Source: Rhizobiaceae bacterium
GTDB taxonomy: Bacteria; Pseudomonadota; Alphaproteobacteria; Rhizobiales; Rhizobiaceae
Length of the DNA stretch: 13,197 nt
Direction of reading: 5' to 3'
Assembly: GCA_020696915.1 (NCBI GenBank)
Contig: JAJFMR010000044.1
Location: 1-13,197, forward strand
The notes beneath the pieces were generated by a model, which was not told where the DNA came from, searched no databases, and saw nothing but the letters and a program-made list of their open reading frames with translations. The first letter of the stretch is position 1. The number at the start of each line of letters is the position of its first letter. Position numbers and translations under genes: made by a program. Positions 6,288 through 13,197 of this stretch are shown here, piece after piece.

Positions 6288-6473
6288 GGAGCGATGCCGG
6301 CAGACACTTTTGGGCGGAAACAAGATCGAGGAACGCTGCGGTTGGACGAGGAAACGGCCGGAGCGACGAATTTCAACGAAGGGCAACCAGGGACTCCAAT
6401 CATGCGAAGCGGCGTCGAGAGGGAAGCACGAACGGGACTCTTCTTTCCGGGGGACACAAAAGAGGATGACGGG

Positions 6474-7931
6474 ATGACACCCTCGGCAAGCGCGGAGCGC
6501 AACCTGGAGCGCGTGAAGGCGCAGCTGAAGGCCCGGCTCGGCGGCGAAGTCTATTCCAGCTGGTTCGAGCGCATGCTGCTCGCGGAGGCTTCCAAGGGGG
6601 TCGTGCGCATCTCCGTTCCGACCGCGTTCCTGAAATCCTGGATCAACGGTCATTATCTCGACTTGATCGCCGAGTTGTGGCGCCAGGAAGAGCCGGCGCT
6701 GATCAAGGTCGAAATCGTCGTTCGGTCTGCGACCCGCGGCCAGCGGCACGTCGACACCGCTGTCGAGGCGCCGCGCAGGTCGGCCCGCCCGGCGCAGACT
6801 GCACTTGCCTCCGGTACGGTGCCCAGCGGCCGAGCCGAACCGGCAGCCCCACCGCGGCCGGGGACTGCCCCACAGGATTTCAGGCAGAGCGTGCTGGGGT
6901 CGCCGCTCGATCCCCGCTACACTTTCCAGTCTTTCGTCGAGGGTCCGTCCAACAGGGTGGCGCTGGCGGCGGCAAAGGCGGTCGCCGAATCGATGTCGCG
7001 TTTCAATCCGCTATTCCTCCATGCCACGGTCGGGCTTGGAAAGACCCATCTCCTGCAGGCGGTCGCGGCTGAGTCCCTGAAGCAGAACGGCAAGGCCCGC
7101 GTCGTCTACCTGACGGCGGAGTACTTCATGTGGCGGTTCGCCACCGCAATACGCGACAACAACGCGCTGACCCTCAAGGAACAGCTGCGCGACATCGACC
7201 TGTTGATTATCGACGACATGCAGTTTCTGCAGGGCAAGTCGATCCAGCATGAGTTCTGCCATCTGATTAACATGCTGCTCGACAGCGCCAGGCAGGTCGT
7301 AGTGGCGGCCGACCGTCCGCCTGCCGAGCTCGAATCCCTCGAGCCGCGCGTCAGATCGCGGCTGAATGGGGGCGTGGCGCTCGAGATGTCGACGCCGGAC
7401 TACACGATGCGGCTCGGCATGCTGAAGCTCCGCCACGCTGCCGCCAAGACCGACGACCCGTCGCTGGACATTTCGGAGGACGTCCTGGCCCATGTCGCGC
7501 GAACCGTGACGGGCAGCGGGCGCGAACTGGAAGGCGCCTTCAACCAGCTGCTTTTCAGACAATCCTTCGAGCCGCAGATCACCATCGAGCGGATCGACGA
7601 GATCCTCGGGCACATCTACCGCTCCGGCGAACCGAAGCGGGTGAGGATAGAGGATATTCAGCGTGTGGTGGCACGCCACTACAATGTCTCGAAGACCGAA
7701 CTCCTTTCGAACCGGCGCACCCGCACCATCGTCAAGCCGAGGCAGATAGCCATGTATCTTGCGAAGGTGATGACGCCTCGGTCGTTGCCCGAGATCGGCC
7801 GCCGCTTCGGCGGCCGCGACCACACCACTGTGCTGCATGCCGTGCGCAAGATCGAGGATCTCGCAGGTTCCGACAACACGCTTTCCCAGGAGCTCGAACT
7901 GCTGCGCCGGCTGATCAGCGACCAGGCCTGA
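6474..7931 (+). CDS. dnaA: Chromosomal replication initiator protein DnaA
   Basis: The AAA+ initiator that binds DnaA boxes and opens the origin. From 6474 it has 485 residues. Domain I is at about 8-85 (ERVKAQLKARLGGEVYSSWF), followed by a Pro/Ala-rich linker at 86-138. Domain III has Walker A ATVGLGKTH with K190, Walker B LLIIDD (243-248), and the LEPRVRSRLNGG segment (289-300) with the arginine-finger region. Domain IV ends with the DNA-binding signature GGRDHTTVLHAVRKIE (446-461). Start: AGAGGA lies seven bases before the ATG at 6474. In-frame ATGs at 6402 (509 residues, with AGGGA upstream) and 6294 (545) are alternatives; the 6402-6473 stretch has lower third-position GC, so I prefer 6474 without certainty. 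The gene follows an 833 bp region rich in dyads and is followed by a terminator-like hairpin. Confidence 0.96.
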   Translation: MTPSASAERNLERVKAQLKARLGGEVYSSWFERMLLAEASKGVVRISVPTAFLKSWINGHYLDLIAELWRQEEPALIKVEIVVRSATRGQRHVDTAVEAPRRSARPAQTALASGTVPSGRAEPAAPPRPGTAPQDFRQSVLGSPLDPRYTFQSFVEGPSNRVALAAAKAVAESMSRFNPLFLHATVGLGKTHLLQAVAAESLKQNGKARVVYLTAEYFMWRFATAIRDNNALTLKEQLRDIDLLIIDDMQFLQGKSIQHEFCHLINMLLDSARQVVVAADRPPAELESLEPRVRSRLNGGVALEMSTPDYTMRLGMLKLRHAAAKTDDPSLDISEDVLAHVARTVTGSGRELEGAFNQLLFRQSFEPQITIERIDEILGHIYRSGEPKRVRIEDIQRVVARHYNVSKTELLSNRRTRTIVKPRQIAMYLAKVMTPRSLPEIGRRFGGRDHTTVLHAVRKIEDLAGSDNTLSQELELLRRLISDQA

Positions 7932-7978
7932 AACGGCGGTCAGAGCGCCATCGCAGATCCTTCGGGATTATCATCGGA

Positions 7979-8017
7979 AAGCCCGCGGCGCCTCTTCTCC
8001 GGAAGGCTCGCGGGCTT
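7979..8017 (+). terminator. Terminator-like hairpin between dnaA and dnaN
   Basis: AAGCCCGCG (7979-7987) and CGCGGGCTT (8009-8017) form a perfect 9 bp stem. The 21-base loop contains a nested CTTC/GAAG stem (7994-8005). Only a broken T-rich tail (GCGTTTGC, then TTTT at 8031) follows, so termination may be partial. It lies 48 bases after the dnaA stop and would separate dnaA from dnaN. Confidence 0.55.
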
Positions 8018-8058
8018 GCGTTTGCTGCGGTTTTCCTGTCAGTCTGACTGCCGAATCC

Positions 8059-8072
8059 ATACCGTTCGGTAT
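8059..8072. promoter_or_regulatory. Operator-like palindrome upstream of dnaN
   Basis: ATACCG-TT-CGGTAT is a perfect 14-base dyad, with the spacing and style of a TetR-family operator, 55 bases before the dnaN start. A second dyad, CAGTC-T-GACTG (8040-8050), lies just upstream. The binding protein is unknown and no TetR gene is in the window. Confidence 0.35.
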
Positions 8073-8127
8073 TTGGCGGACTCCGGCCAGGAACTCCGTT
8101 TCTTCATTCAAGCGAGCCTCACGTGTC

Positions 8128-9246
8128 ATGCGTATCATCATCGAACGATCAAATCTGCTGAAGTCGCTGAACCACGTGCATCGCGTCGTCGAACGGCGCA
8201 ATACGATTCCGATTCTGTCCAACGTACTTCTCACCGCATCGGCGGCGAGCCTGGAACTGAAGGCGACCGATCTCGATCTCGAAATCACCGAGGCAACCGC
8301 GGCCCGGGTCGAGCAGCCGGGTGCCACCACGGTTCCGGCTCACCTTCTCTACGACATCGTGCGCAAGCTGTCCGAGGGTGCCGAGGTGATGCTGCGGAGC
8401 GACGAGGAGGGCAGCGCCATGTCGGTGGTTTCGGGCCGCTCCAACTTCCGGCTGCAATGCCTGCCGCAATCCGATTTTCCGGAACTCACCGCCGGCTCGT
8501 TCTCGCACGTCTTCCGGCTCGACTCGGCTGCCCTCAAGGCACTGATCGACAAGACGCAGTTCGCGATCTCGACCGAGGAGACCCGCTATTACCTGAATGG
8601 CATCTATTTCCACGCGATCGAGAGCGGCGGCAAGCCGAAGCTGCGTTCGGTGGCAACCGACGGACACCGCCTGGCGCGGGCCGAAATGGATGCGCCCGCT
8701 GGATCGGAGGGCATGCCGGGCATAATCATCCCGCGCAAGACGGTCAGCGAACTGCAGAAGCTGGTCGATGACCCCGATGTGGCGGTGACCGTCGAGTTGT
8801 CCGACACGAAAATCAGGTTCACCGTCGCCAGCGTCGTTCTGACGTCCAAGCTCATCGACGGCACCTTCCCGGACTATCAGCGCGTCATCCCCACGGGAAA
8901 CGACAAGGCGCTGACCATCGACCGTCAGAGCTTTGCGGCGGCCGTCGACCGGGTCTCGACGATCTCTTCGGAGCGCGGGCGCGCGGTCAAGCTGTCCCTG
9001 GCCGACGGACAGGTGACGCTCGCGGTGAACAATCCGGATTCGGGAAGCGCAACCGAAGAGCTCCCCGCCGACTACTCCGCGGACCCGATGGATATCGGCT
9101 TCAATGCGCGCTACCTGCTCGATGTCACCGCGCAACTGGCGGGCAATGAAGCGCGGTTCATGCTGGCGGATGCGGGCTCGCCTACCCTCATTCAGGACAC
9201 GGCTGACGGCAACGCGCTTTATGTGCTCATGCCGATGCGGGTCTAG
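8128..9246 (+). CDS. dnaN: DNA polymerase III sliding clamp (beta subunit)
   Basis: A 372-residue processivity clamp that forms a ring dimer around DNA and tethers polymerase III and other replication and repair proteins. It begins MRIIIERSNLLKSLNHVHRVVERRNTIPILSNVLL and ends YVLMPMRV, both diagnostic. The three repeated clamp domains are complete, including GIYFHAIESGG..LRSVATDGHRLA in the middle domain and FPDYQRVIP at the start of the third. The length equals the usual value (366-372). No strong ribosome binding site precedes the ATG. It probably has its own promoter in the 196 bp gap after dnaA, where a terminator-like hairpin and a palindrome lie. recF follows 41 bp later. Confidence 0.97.
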   Translation: MRIIIERSNLLKSLNHVHRVVERRNTIPILSNVLLTASAASLELKATDLDLEITEATAARVEQPGATTVPAHLLYDIVRKLSEGAEVMLRSDEEGSAMSVVSGRSNFRLQCLPQSDFPELTAGSFSHVFRLDSAALKALIDKTQFAISTEETRYYLNGIYFHAIESGGKPKLRSVATDGHRLARAEMDAPAGSEGMPGIIIPRKTVSELQKLVDDPDVAVTVELSDTKIRFTVASVVLTSKLIDGTFPDYQRVIPTGNDKALTIDRQSFAAAVDRVSTISSERGRAVKLSLADGQVTLAVNNPDSGSATEELPADYSADPMDIGFNARYLLDVTAQLAGNEARFMLADAGSPTLIQDTADGNALYVLMPMRV

Positions 9247-9287
9247 TGGCCGCCGCGCCGGCGGGATGCCCGCGGACGCCCTGATCG

Positions 9288-10466
9288 ATGCCTGTTTCCG
9301 GCGACAGCCGCCAGCCGACCAGCATCAGCCGGCTGAAGCTGGCCGACTTCCGCAATTATGCTTCGCTGTCGCTCGATCTGTCGCCGGGACTGGTCGTGTT
9401 CAGCGGAGACAACGGCGCCGGCAAGACGAACCTGCTGGAGGCGATCTCGCTCCTGTCGCCGGGCCGAGGCTTGCGCCGTGCCACCTATGAGGAGATCGGC
9501 CGCAACGGCGCGGTCACCGGCTTCGCGGTCCATGCGTTGCTCGAAGGCTCCTTCGGAACCTGCGAGATCGGCACCGGCACGGGCGGCCGCGGAAGCCCGC
9601 CGGGCCGGGAGTCCGAAGCGGAAACGGGACGGCGGGTCCGCATCAACCAGGGCGCCGCTGCCGCCGAGGATCTGCTCGACTGGCTGCGCGTTCTCTGGCT
9701 GACCCCAGCGATGGACGCCCTGTTCACGGGCCCGGGCGGCGACCGGCGGCGCTTTCTGGATCGCCTGGTGCTTGCCATCGATCCAGGCCATGGCCGGCGC
9801 ACGCTCCGTTACGAGAGGGCGATGCGCGGTCGCAACCGCCTGCTGGCGGACGGTTCGAGGGATCGCAACTGGTTCGAGGCGATCGAAACGGAAATGGCGG
9901 AGTCCGGGGTTGCCATCGCCGCTGCACGCACCGAAATGGCCCATCTTCTGTCGGCGACGATCGACAGGATCTCCGAAAGCAGCCCTTTTCCGCAGGCCGG
10001 GCTTGAGCTCTCCGGCTCGATCGAGACGATGGTCGGCGAAATGGCGGCGGTCGAAGTCGAGCAGCGCTTCCGCGGGATGCTGGCCGCAGGCCGTGATCGC
10101 GACAGGGCCGCCGGCCGCACCCTCGAAGGACCACACCGTGCCGATCTCCGCGTCCACCACCGGCCGAAGTCGATGCCCGCAGAACTCTGCTCGACCGGCG
10201 AGCAGAAGGCCCTGCTCGTCGGACTCATGCTTGCCCATGCGCAGCTGAGCGGCGAAATATCCGGGAAAGGGACAATCCTGCTTCTCGACGAAATCGCTGC
10301 GCATCTCGATTCAGGGCTACGCGCCGCCCTGTTCGACATGCTGGAAGGACTGGGTAGCCAGACTTTCATGACGGGCACCGATGCAGAGCTGTTTTCGAGC
10401 CTGCGAGGCCGAGCGCGGTTCCTTGCGGTCGATCACGGGCACATCGAGCCGGCCAGCACCCGCTGA
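9288..10466 (+). CDS. recF: DNA replication and repair protein RecF
   Basis: A 392-residue SMC-like ATPase that, with RecO and RecR, loads RecA at single-strand gaps. LADFRNYASLSLDL (about 18-31) is the family start. Walker A is GDNGAGKTNLLEAI with K46, followed by LSPGRGLRRA. EGPHRADL is at about residue 280. The ABC signature STGEQKALLVGLMLA is near 302, Walker B LLLDEIAAHLD near 331, and the terminal region QTFMTGTD near 358. A Gly/Arg/Glu-rich insertion at about 93-117 (TGTGGRGSPPGRESEAETG) lengthens the protein relative to E. coli RecF (357). The ribosome binding site is weak, so it may depend on transcription and translation from dnaN 41 bp upstream. Confidence 0.96.
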   Translation: MPVSGDSRQPTSISRLKLADFRNYASLSLDLSPGLVVFSGDNGAGKTNLLEAISLLSPGRGLRRATYEEIGRNGAVTGFAVHALLEGSFGTCEIGTGTGGRGSPPGRESEAETGRRVRINQGAAAAEDLLDWLRVLWLTPAMDALFTGPGGDRRRFLDRLVLAIDPGHGRRTLRYERAMRGRNRLLADGSRDRNWFEAIETEMAESGVAIAAARTEMAHLLSATIDRISESSPFPQAGLELSGSIETMVGEMAAVEVEQRFRGMLAAGRDRDRAAGRTLEGPHRADLRVHHRPKSMPAELCSTGEQKALLVGLMLAHAQLSGEISGKGTILLLDEIAAHLDSGLRAALFDMLEGLGSQTFMTGTDAELFSSLRGRARFLAVDHGHIEPASTR

Positions 10467-10497
10467 CAGGGCGCGCCGGCCGCGATATGTTCGGACG

Positions 10498-11253
10498 ATG
10501 AACGCCGCCACGCTCACACAAGAGGAACTGGAGCGCTACGCGCGCCACATCGTGCTGCCCGAGATCGGCGGCGCCGGCCAGCAGAAACTGAAGCGGGCGC
10601 GAGTTCTGGTGGTCGGCGCCGGCGGGCTCGGTGCGCCGGTCCTGCAATACCTTGCCGCCGCCGGCGTCGGCACGCTCGGCATTGTCGACGACGACCGCGT
10701 GTCGCTGTCCAATCTGCACCGTCAGGTCATCCACGACACGGGGGCGATCGGGTCCTCCAAGCTCGACAGTGCAAAAAATGCCATCGGGCGCATCAATCCG
10801 CATGTCGCCGTCGAACTCCACCCGTTGCGGATCGACGCACGAAACGCCGGCCACCTGATCAGAAAGTACGATCTGGTGACGGACGGCTCGGACAATTTCG
10901 AAACGCGCTATGCCGTCGCCGATGCCTGCGCGGCAGAGCAACGCCCGCTGGTGCACGCTGCAATCGGCAGGTTCGACGGCTCGGTGACCGTGTTGAAGCC
11001 GTTCGAAACCGCCCCCGACGGAAGCCGGTTTCCCTCCTATCGCGACCTTTTTCCCGAACCGCCGCCGGCGGGACTGGTGCCCTCGTGCGCAGAGGCCGGA
11101 GTGCTCGGCGCGCTGCCCGGCGTCATCGGCACCCTGCAGGCACTGGAAGCCATCAAGCTGATAACCGGCATAGGAGAGCCGCTTGTCGGCAAGCTCCTTT
11201 TGTTCGATGCTCTCGGGGCGCGTTTCGACACGATCCGCTACAAGAGCGCGTGA
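10498..11253 (+). CDS. moeB: MoeB/ThiF/HesA-family adenylyltransferase (likely molybdopterin-synthase adenylyltransferase)
   Basis: A 251-residue E1-like enzyme that adenylates the C-terminal glycine of a ubiquitin-like sulfur carrier, probably MoaD in molybdenum cofactor synthesis. It shows RYARHIVLPEIGG (13-25), the nucleotide-binding loop VVGAGGLGAPVLQYLAAAGVG (38-58), the DDDRVSLSNLHRQ segment with R75, K88, and DGSDNFETRY with D132. C197 lies in VPSCAEAGVLG. E. coli MoeB binds zinc through two C-x2-C pairs. Here the first is replaced by SYRD (180-183), and the C-terminus (FDTIRYKSA) lacks the second, so the zinc site appears absent. The start at 10498 matches the family N-terminus; longer frames run into recF. 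It lies 31 bp after recF and could be co-transcribed. ThiF is an alternative identity. Confidence 0.88.
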   Translation: MNAATLTQEELERYARHIVLPEIGGAGQQKLKRARVLVVGAGGLGAPVLQYLAAAGVGTLGIVDDDRVSLSNLHRQVIHDTGAIGSSKLDSAKNAIGRINPHVAVELHPLRIDARNAGHLIRKYDLVTDGSDNFETRYAVADACAAEQRPLVHAAIGRFDGSVTVLKPFETAPDGSRFPSYRDLFPEPPPAGLVPSCAEAGVLGALPGVIGTLQALEAIKLITGIGEPLVGKLLLFDALGARFDTIRYKSA

Positions 11254-11415
11254 CGACGGTTTTTCCCATCGGCCCGGTTCCGGCGGCGCTCGCCTGCCGG
11301 TCGGGACGTCTGCAACCGATCGACGCATGCATTGGCTGCAGGTCCGAAGCCGTTTCTTTCGTAGCGTGCGGAACGCGCGCCGGGCGGTGTCCAGCGGGTG
11401 CTGCAAGAGGCTCCG

Positions 11416-12672
11416 ATGAGCGTGGTTCTCAGCGACGCCGAGCGGGCCCTCGCGGCAGGTGCCTTGGGCGAGGGCCCCGCAATCGCCATGCGGATCGTTG
11501 CCGAAAGCGCCCGTCTGCTTGGCGCCCGCAACCTCATTCCGATCGTTTCGGCCCATATAGACGGGGCGCTGTATCACGGGGATTCGGGCACGCTCTTTGC
11601 CGAAAGGCTGGTGGCGGGCGGCGCCAGGGTCGCCGTACGTGCCACGCTGAACGTCGGGGCGCTCGATCTACTTGGCTGCTCACGGATCCGGCTGGACGAA
11701 CCGGTGCGCAAAATGGCTCGGCGCATGGCGGAAGCCTACCGGCAACTGGGCTGCGAGCAGAGCTGGACATGCGCACCTTACCAGGCCGGTCACCGGCCCG
11801 CCTTCGGCTCCGACGTGGCGTGGGGCGAATCGAACGCCGTCGTCTTTTGCAATTCGGTGCTCGGCGCGCGGACGAACCGCTACGGCGACTTTCTCGACAT
11901 TTCCTGCGCGATCGCGGGCCGGGCGCCCGACTGCGGCCTGCATCGGCCCGAGAACCGCCGAGCCAGGCTGATATTCGACCTCTCGGGTCTGCCGGCTTCG
12001 TTTGTGGCCTCCGAACACGCCTGGCCGGTGTTGGGAAGCCTTTACGGCAGGGAAGCCGGAGAGGCGGTCGGCATCGTCAGCGGCGTCCGACGAAACCCCG
12101 GCGAGGACGCCCTGAAAGCATTCGGCGCCGCTGCCGCCTCGTCGGGCGCCGTCGGTCTTTTCCACGTCGCCGGCATCACGCCCGAAGCGCCCGACGTCGA
12201 CACCGCCGCGGGCGGAGAAACCCCGGCAACCGTGATCCGGGTGACGCCTGAACTGGCGGCCGATGCGCAAGCGCGCCTGTCCACTGCCGCAGCCTCCGAC
12301 ATTGTCGATGCCGTGGCGATCGGCAGCCCGCATCTGTCGCTGCCGGAGTTCGACCAGTTGCAGCGGCTTGCCGCCGGAAGGAAACTTCGGATTCCCATCC
12401 ATGCCTGCACCGGGCGGCATGTCGTTGCGGAACTGGACAGGACCGGGCGCCGCAAGGAGCTCGAAGCGCTGGGTATCGTGATCGTTGCCGATACCTGCGT
12501 GGTGGTCACGCCGATCCTGCCTGAAAACTCCGGTGGCGTGCTGATGACCAATTCGGCGAAGTTCGCTCACTACGCGCCCGGCAACACCGGTTATGCAGTG
12601 CTCTATGGCTCGCTCGCTGAATGCGTCGAAAGTGCCGTCGCGGGCAGGCCGGTGTTCTTCGAGGCGCCGTGA
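11416..12672 (+). CDS. Aconitase X (AcnX) catalytic subunit, DUF521 family
   Basis: A 418-residue hydro-lyase-type protein of the aconitase superfamily. The signature block at 113-175 is intact: CEQSWTCAPYQAGHRP, then SDVAWGESNAVVFCNSVLGARTNRYG, then AIAGRAPDCGLH. Further family motifs are AIGSPHLSLPEFDQL (301-315), PIHACTGRHV (327-336), VADTCVVVTPI (358-367) and LMTNSAKFAHYAPG (376-389). C119, C331 and C361 are candidate iron-sulfur ligands, chosen by position rather than shown. In bacteria, AcnX enzymes have been characterised as cis-3-hydroxy-L-proline dehydratases; archaeal ones act on phosphomevalonate. The bacterial activity is the likelier here, by inference. The start at 11416 follows AGAGG by five bases; an in-frame GTG at 11398 is a weaker alternative. 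It overlaps its partner gene by 4 bp and sits 162 bp after moeB. Confidence 0.85.
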   Translation: MSVVLSDAERALAAGALGEGPAIAMRIVAESARLLGARNLIPIVSAHIDGALYHGDSGTLFAERLVAGGARVAVRATLNVGALDLLGCSRIRLDEPVRKMARRMAEAYRQLGCEQSWTCAPYQAGHRPAFGSDVAWGESNAVVFCNSVLGARTNRYGDFLDISCAIAGRAPDCGLHRPENRRARLIFDLSGLPASFVASEHAWPVLGSLYGREAGEAVGIVSGVRRNPGEDALKAFGAAAASSGAVGLFHVAGITPEAPDVDTAAGGETPATVIRVTPELAADAQARLSTAAASDIVDAVAIGSPHLSLPEFDQLQRLAAGRKLRIPIHACTGRHVVAELDRTGRRKELEALGIVIVADTCVVVTPILPENSGGVLMTNSAKFAHYAPGNTGYAVLYGSLAECVESAVAGRPVFFEAP

Positions 12673-13190
12673 CCGTCGCCATGGCCGACGTGCTCGTCGA
12701 TGGCCCGGGCGCCTCGGGCCGGGCGCTGGTGCTGTCGGCGCCGATCAGCTTCTGGGGCGGGATCGACGCCCGTTCGGGGCGGATCACCGATGTGCGCCAT
12801 CCCGACTGCGGCGCCGTCGTCGCCGGCCGCGTGCTGTTCGTTCCCGGCACCATCGGCTCTTCCTCCGCGTCGGCAGTGCTCCTGGAACTGGTCCGCAACG
12901 GGCAGGCGCCGGCCGCACTCGTCCTGCACGAGGCGGACGCCATCCTGCTCATCGGATTGATCGTGGCACGCGAAATGGGATGGCCGTCCCCGATCGCCCT
13001 CAGAATGGATCGCGGGCGCTTTCAACCATTTCAGGGACGCCCCCTGAGGGTCGGCGCCGATGGCAGCCTGGCGCTGGACGATAACAGCCGCATAGGCTGT
13101 ACGAGGCGCATTGCCACCGCCGACTCTTGCGTTCGCATCGGAATCGATCCGAAAAGCGATCCCACATTCCGATCGGATGCTTCCAACTAA
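12669..13190 (+). CDS. Aconitase X small (swivel-domain) subunit, DUF126 family
   Basis: A 173-residue partner of the AcnX catalytic subunit, equivalent to the swivelling domain of aconitases. Family landmarks in order: LSAPISFWGGIDARSGRITD (22-41), HPDCG, RVLFVPGTIGSSSASAVLLEL (54-74) with the conserved substrate-binding serine loop, and DAILLIGLIVAREMGWP (90-106). The GTG at 12669 overlaps the upstream stop (GTGA), a classic coupled start. An ATG at 12681 is the alternative; the longer frame from 12621 reads through the upstream gene. About 35 residues at the C-terminus (from ~138, two cysteines, ending PTFRSDASN) extend past the last recognisable motif. In type I AcnX this domain is fused to the catalytic one; here the two are separate (two-subunit type). 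Confidence 0.83.
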   Translation: MTVAMADVLVDGPGASGRALVLSAPISFWGGIDARSGRITDVRHPDCGAVVAGRVLFVPGTIGSSSASAVLLELVRNGQAPAALVLHEADAILLIGLIVAREMGWPSPIALRMDRGRFQPFQGRPLRVGADGSLALDDNSRIGCTRRIATADSCVRIGIDPKSDPTFRSDASN

Positions 13191-13197
13191 AACTTCA

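Larger units (their letters stand above)
5641..6473. other. Long gene-free region between rpsT and dnaA (dnaA control region)
   Basis: About 830 bases with no believable gene; open frames here lack family features, and codon third positions just upstream of dnaA are less GC-rich than in the gene body. The part at 5740-6000 is noticeably AT-richer than the rest of the window. The region holds several dyads (5683-5709, 5956-5985, 6114-6130, 6272-6287), one near-consensus DnaA box (5818-5826), a repeated GGTTTTG (5928-5934 and 5944-5950), and five GANTC sites at 5728, 5876, 5934, 6392 and 6436. It is likely the promoter and long leader of dnaA. A replication origin is possible, but a single DnaA box is weak evidence, and in related rhizobia and Caulobacter the origin is reported near hemE. 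Confidence 0.6.

Noticed and set aside
5641..6473. Call of a chromosomal replication origin
   Set aside because: Only one near-consensus DnaA box and no clear box array; related alphaproteobacteria place oriC near hemE. Kept only as a possibility.
6006..6749. 247-residue minus-strand ORF over the dnaA leader and start
   Set aside because: It overlaps the DnaA domain I coding region antisense and has no recognisable features.
11325..11336. GCATGCATTGGC shared with the rpsT leader (5283-5294)
   Set aside because: A few 12-base matches are expected by chance in a 13 kb window; no wider similarity surrounds it.
11327..11419. 30-codon ORF ending on the AcnX start (ATGA overlap), as a leader peptide
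   Set aside because: No ribosome binding site, Arg-rich content and no attenuator hairpins nearby; the overlap is likely chance.
10366..11577. 403-residue minus-strand ORF over moeB
   Set aside because: Antisense shadow of a gene with clear MoeB motifs; the His/Arg/Gly-rich composition is typical of shadow frames.

Overview
The window reads as chromosomal DNA of a GC-rich alphaproteobacterium, most likely Hyphomicrobiales (rhizobia-like, perhaps Phyllobacteriaceae). The evidence is protein style plus gene order: mutM, enoyl-CoA hydratase, rpsT, dnaA, dnaN and recF in a row, with Flp/Tad pilus genes beside deoB. This placement is inferred from remembered family features, not from a search. 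Every convincing gene lies on the + strand. No tRNA, rRNA, CRISPR array, insertion sequence or phage gene was seen.

Layout. (1) 1-2119: a Tad-type pilus fragment. It has a stand-alone secretin N-terminal-domain protein and two TadE/TadG-like single-pass pseudopilins whose genes overlap. The rest of the Tad machine would have to lie outside the window. (2) 2238-5162: metabolism and repair. Phosphopentomutase (deoB) overlaps mutM (8-oxoguanine DNA glycosylase) by 8 bp, and an enoyl-CoA hydratase follows 32 bp later. (3) 5206-5640: rpsT (ribosomal protein S20) as a self-contained unit with a good sigma70-type promoter, a leader with two hairpins and a clear intrinsic terminator. (4) 5641-6473: 833 bp without a gene upstream of dnaA. 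It holds several dyads, a near-consensus DnaA box and five GANTC (CcrM-type) sites. (5) 6474-10466: the replication block dnaA, dnaN, recF. A terminator-like hairpin and an operator-like palindrome lie between dnaA and dnaN. (6) 10498-11253: a MoeB/ThiF-type adenylyltransferase without the usual zinc cysteines. (7) 11416-13190: a two-gene aconitase X (AcnX) enzyme, with large and small subunits overlapping by 4 bp.

How the genes work together: dnaA, dnaN and recF supply the initiator, sliding clamp and gap-repair factor of chromosome replication. rpsT and mutM are housekeeping neighbours. The pilus genes and the AcnX pair are the accessory parts. No wholly new system was recognised. The items most worth a second look are the two-subunit AcnX enzyme, the structured rpsT leader, the long dyad-rich region before dnaA, and the deoB/mutM junction.
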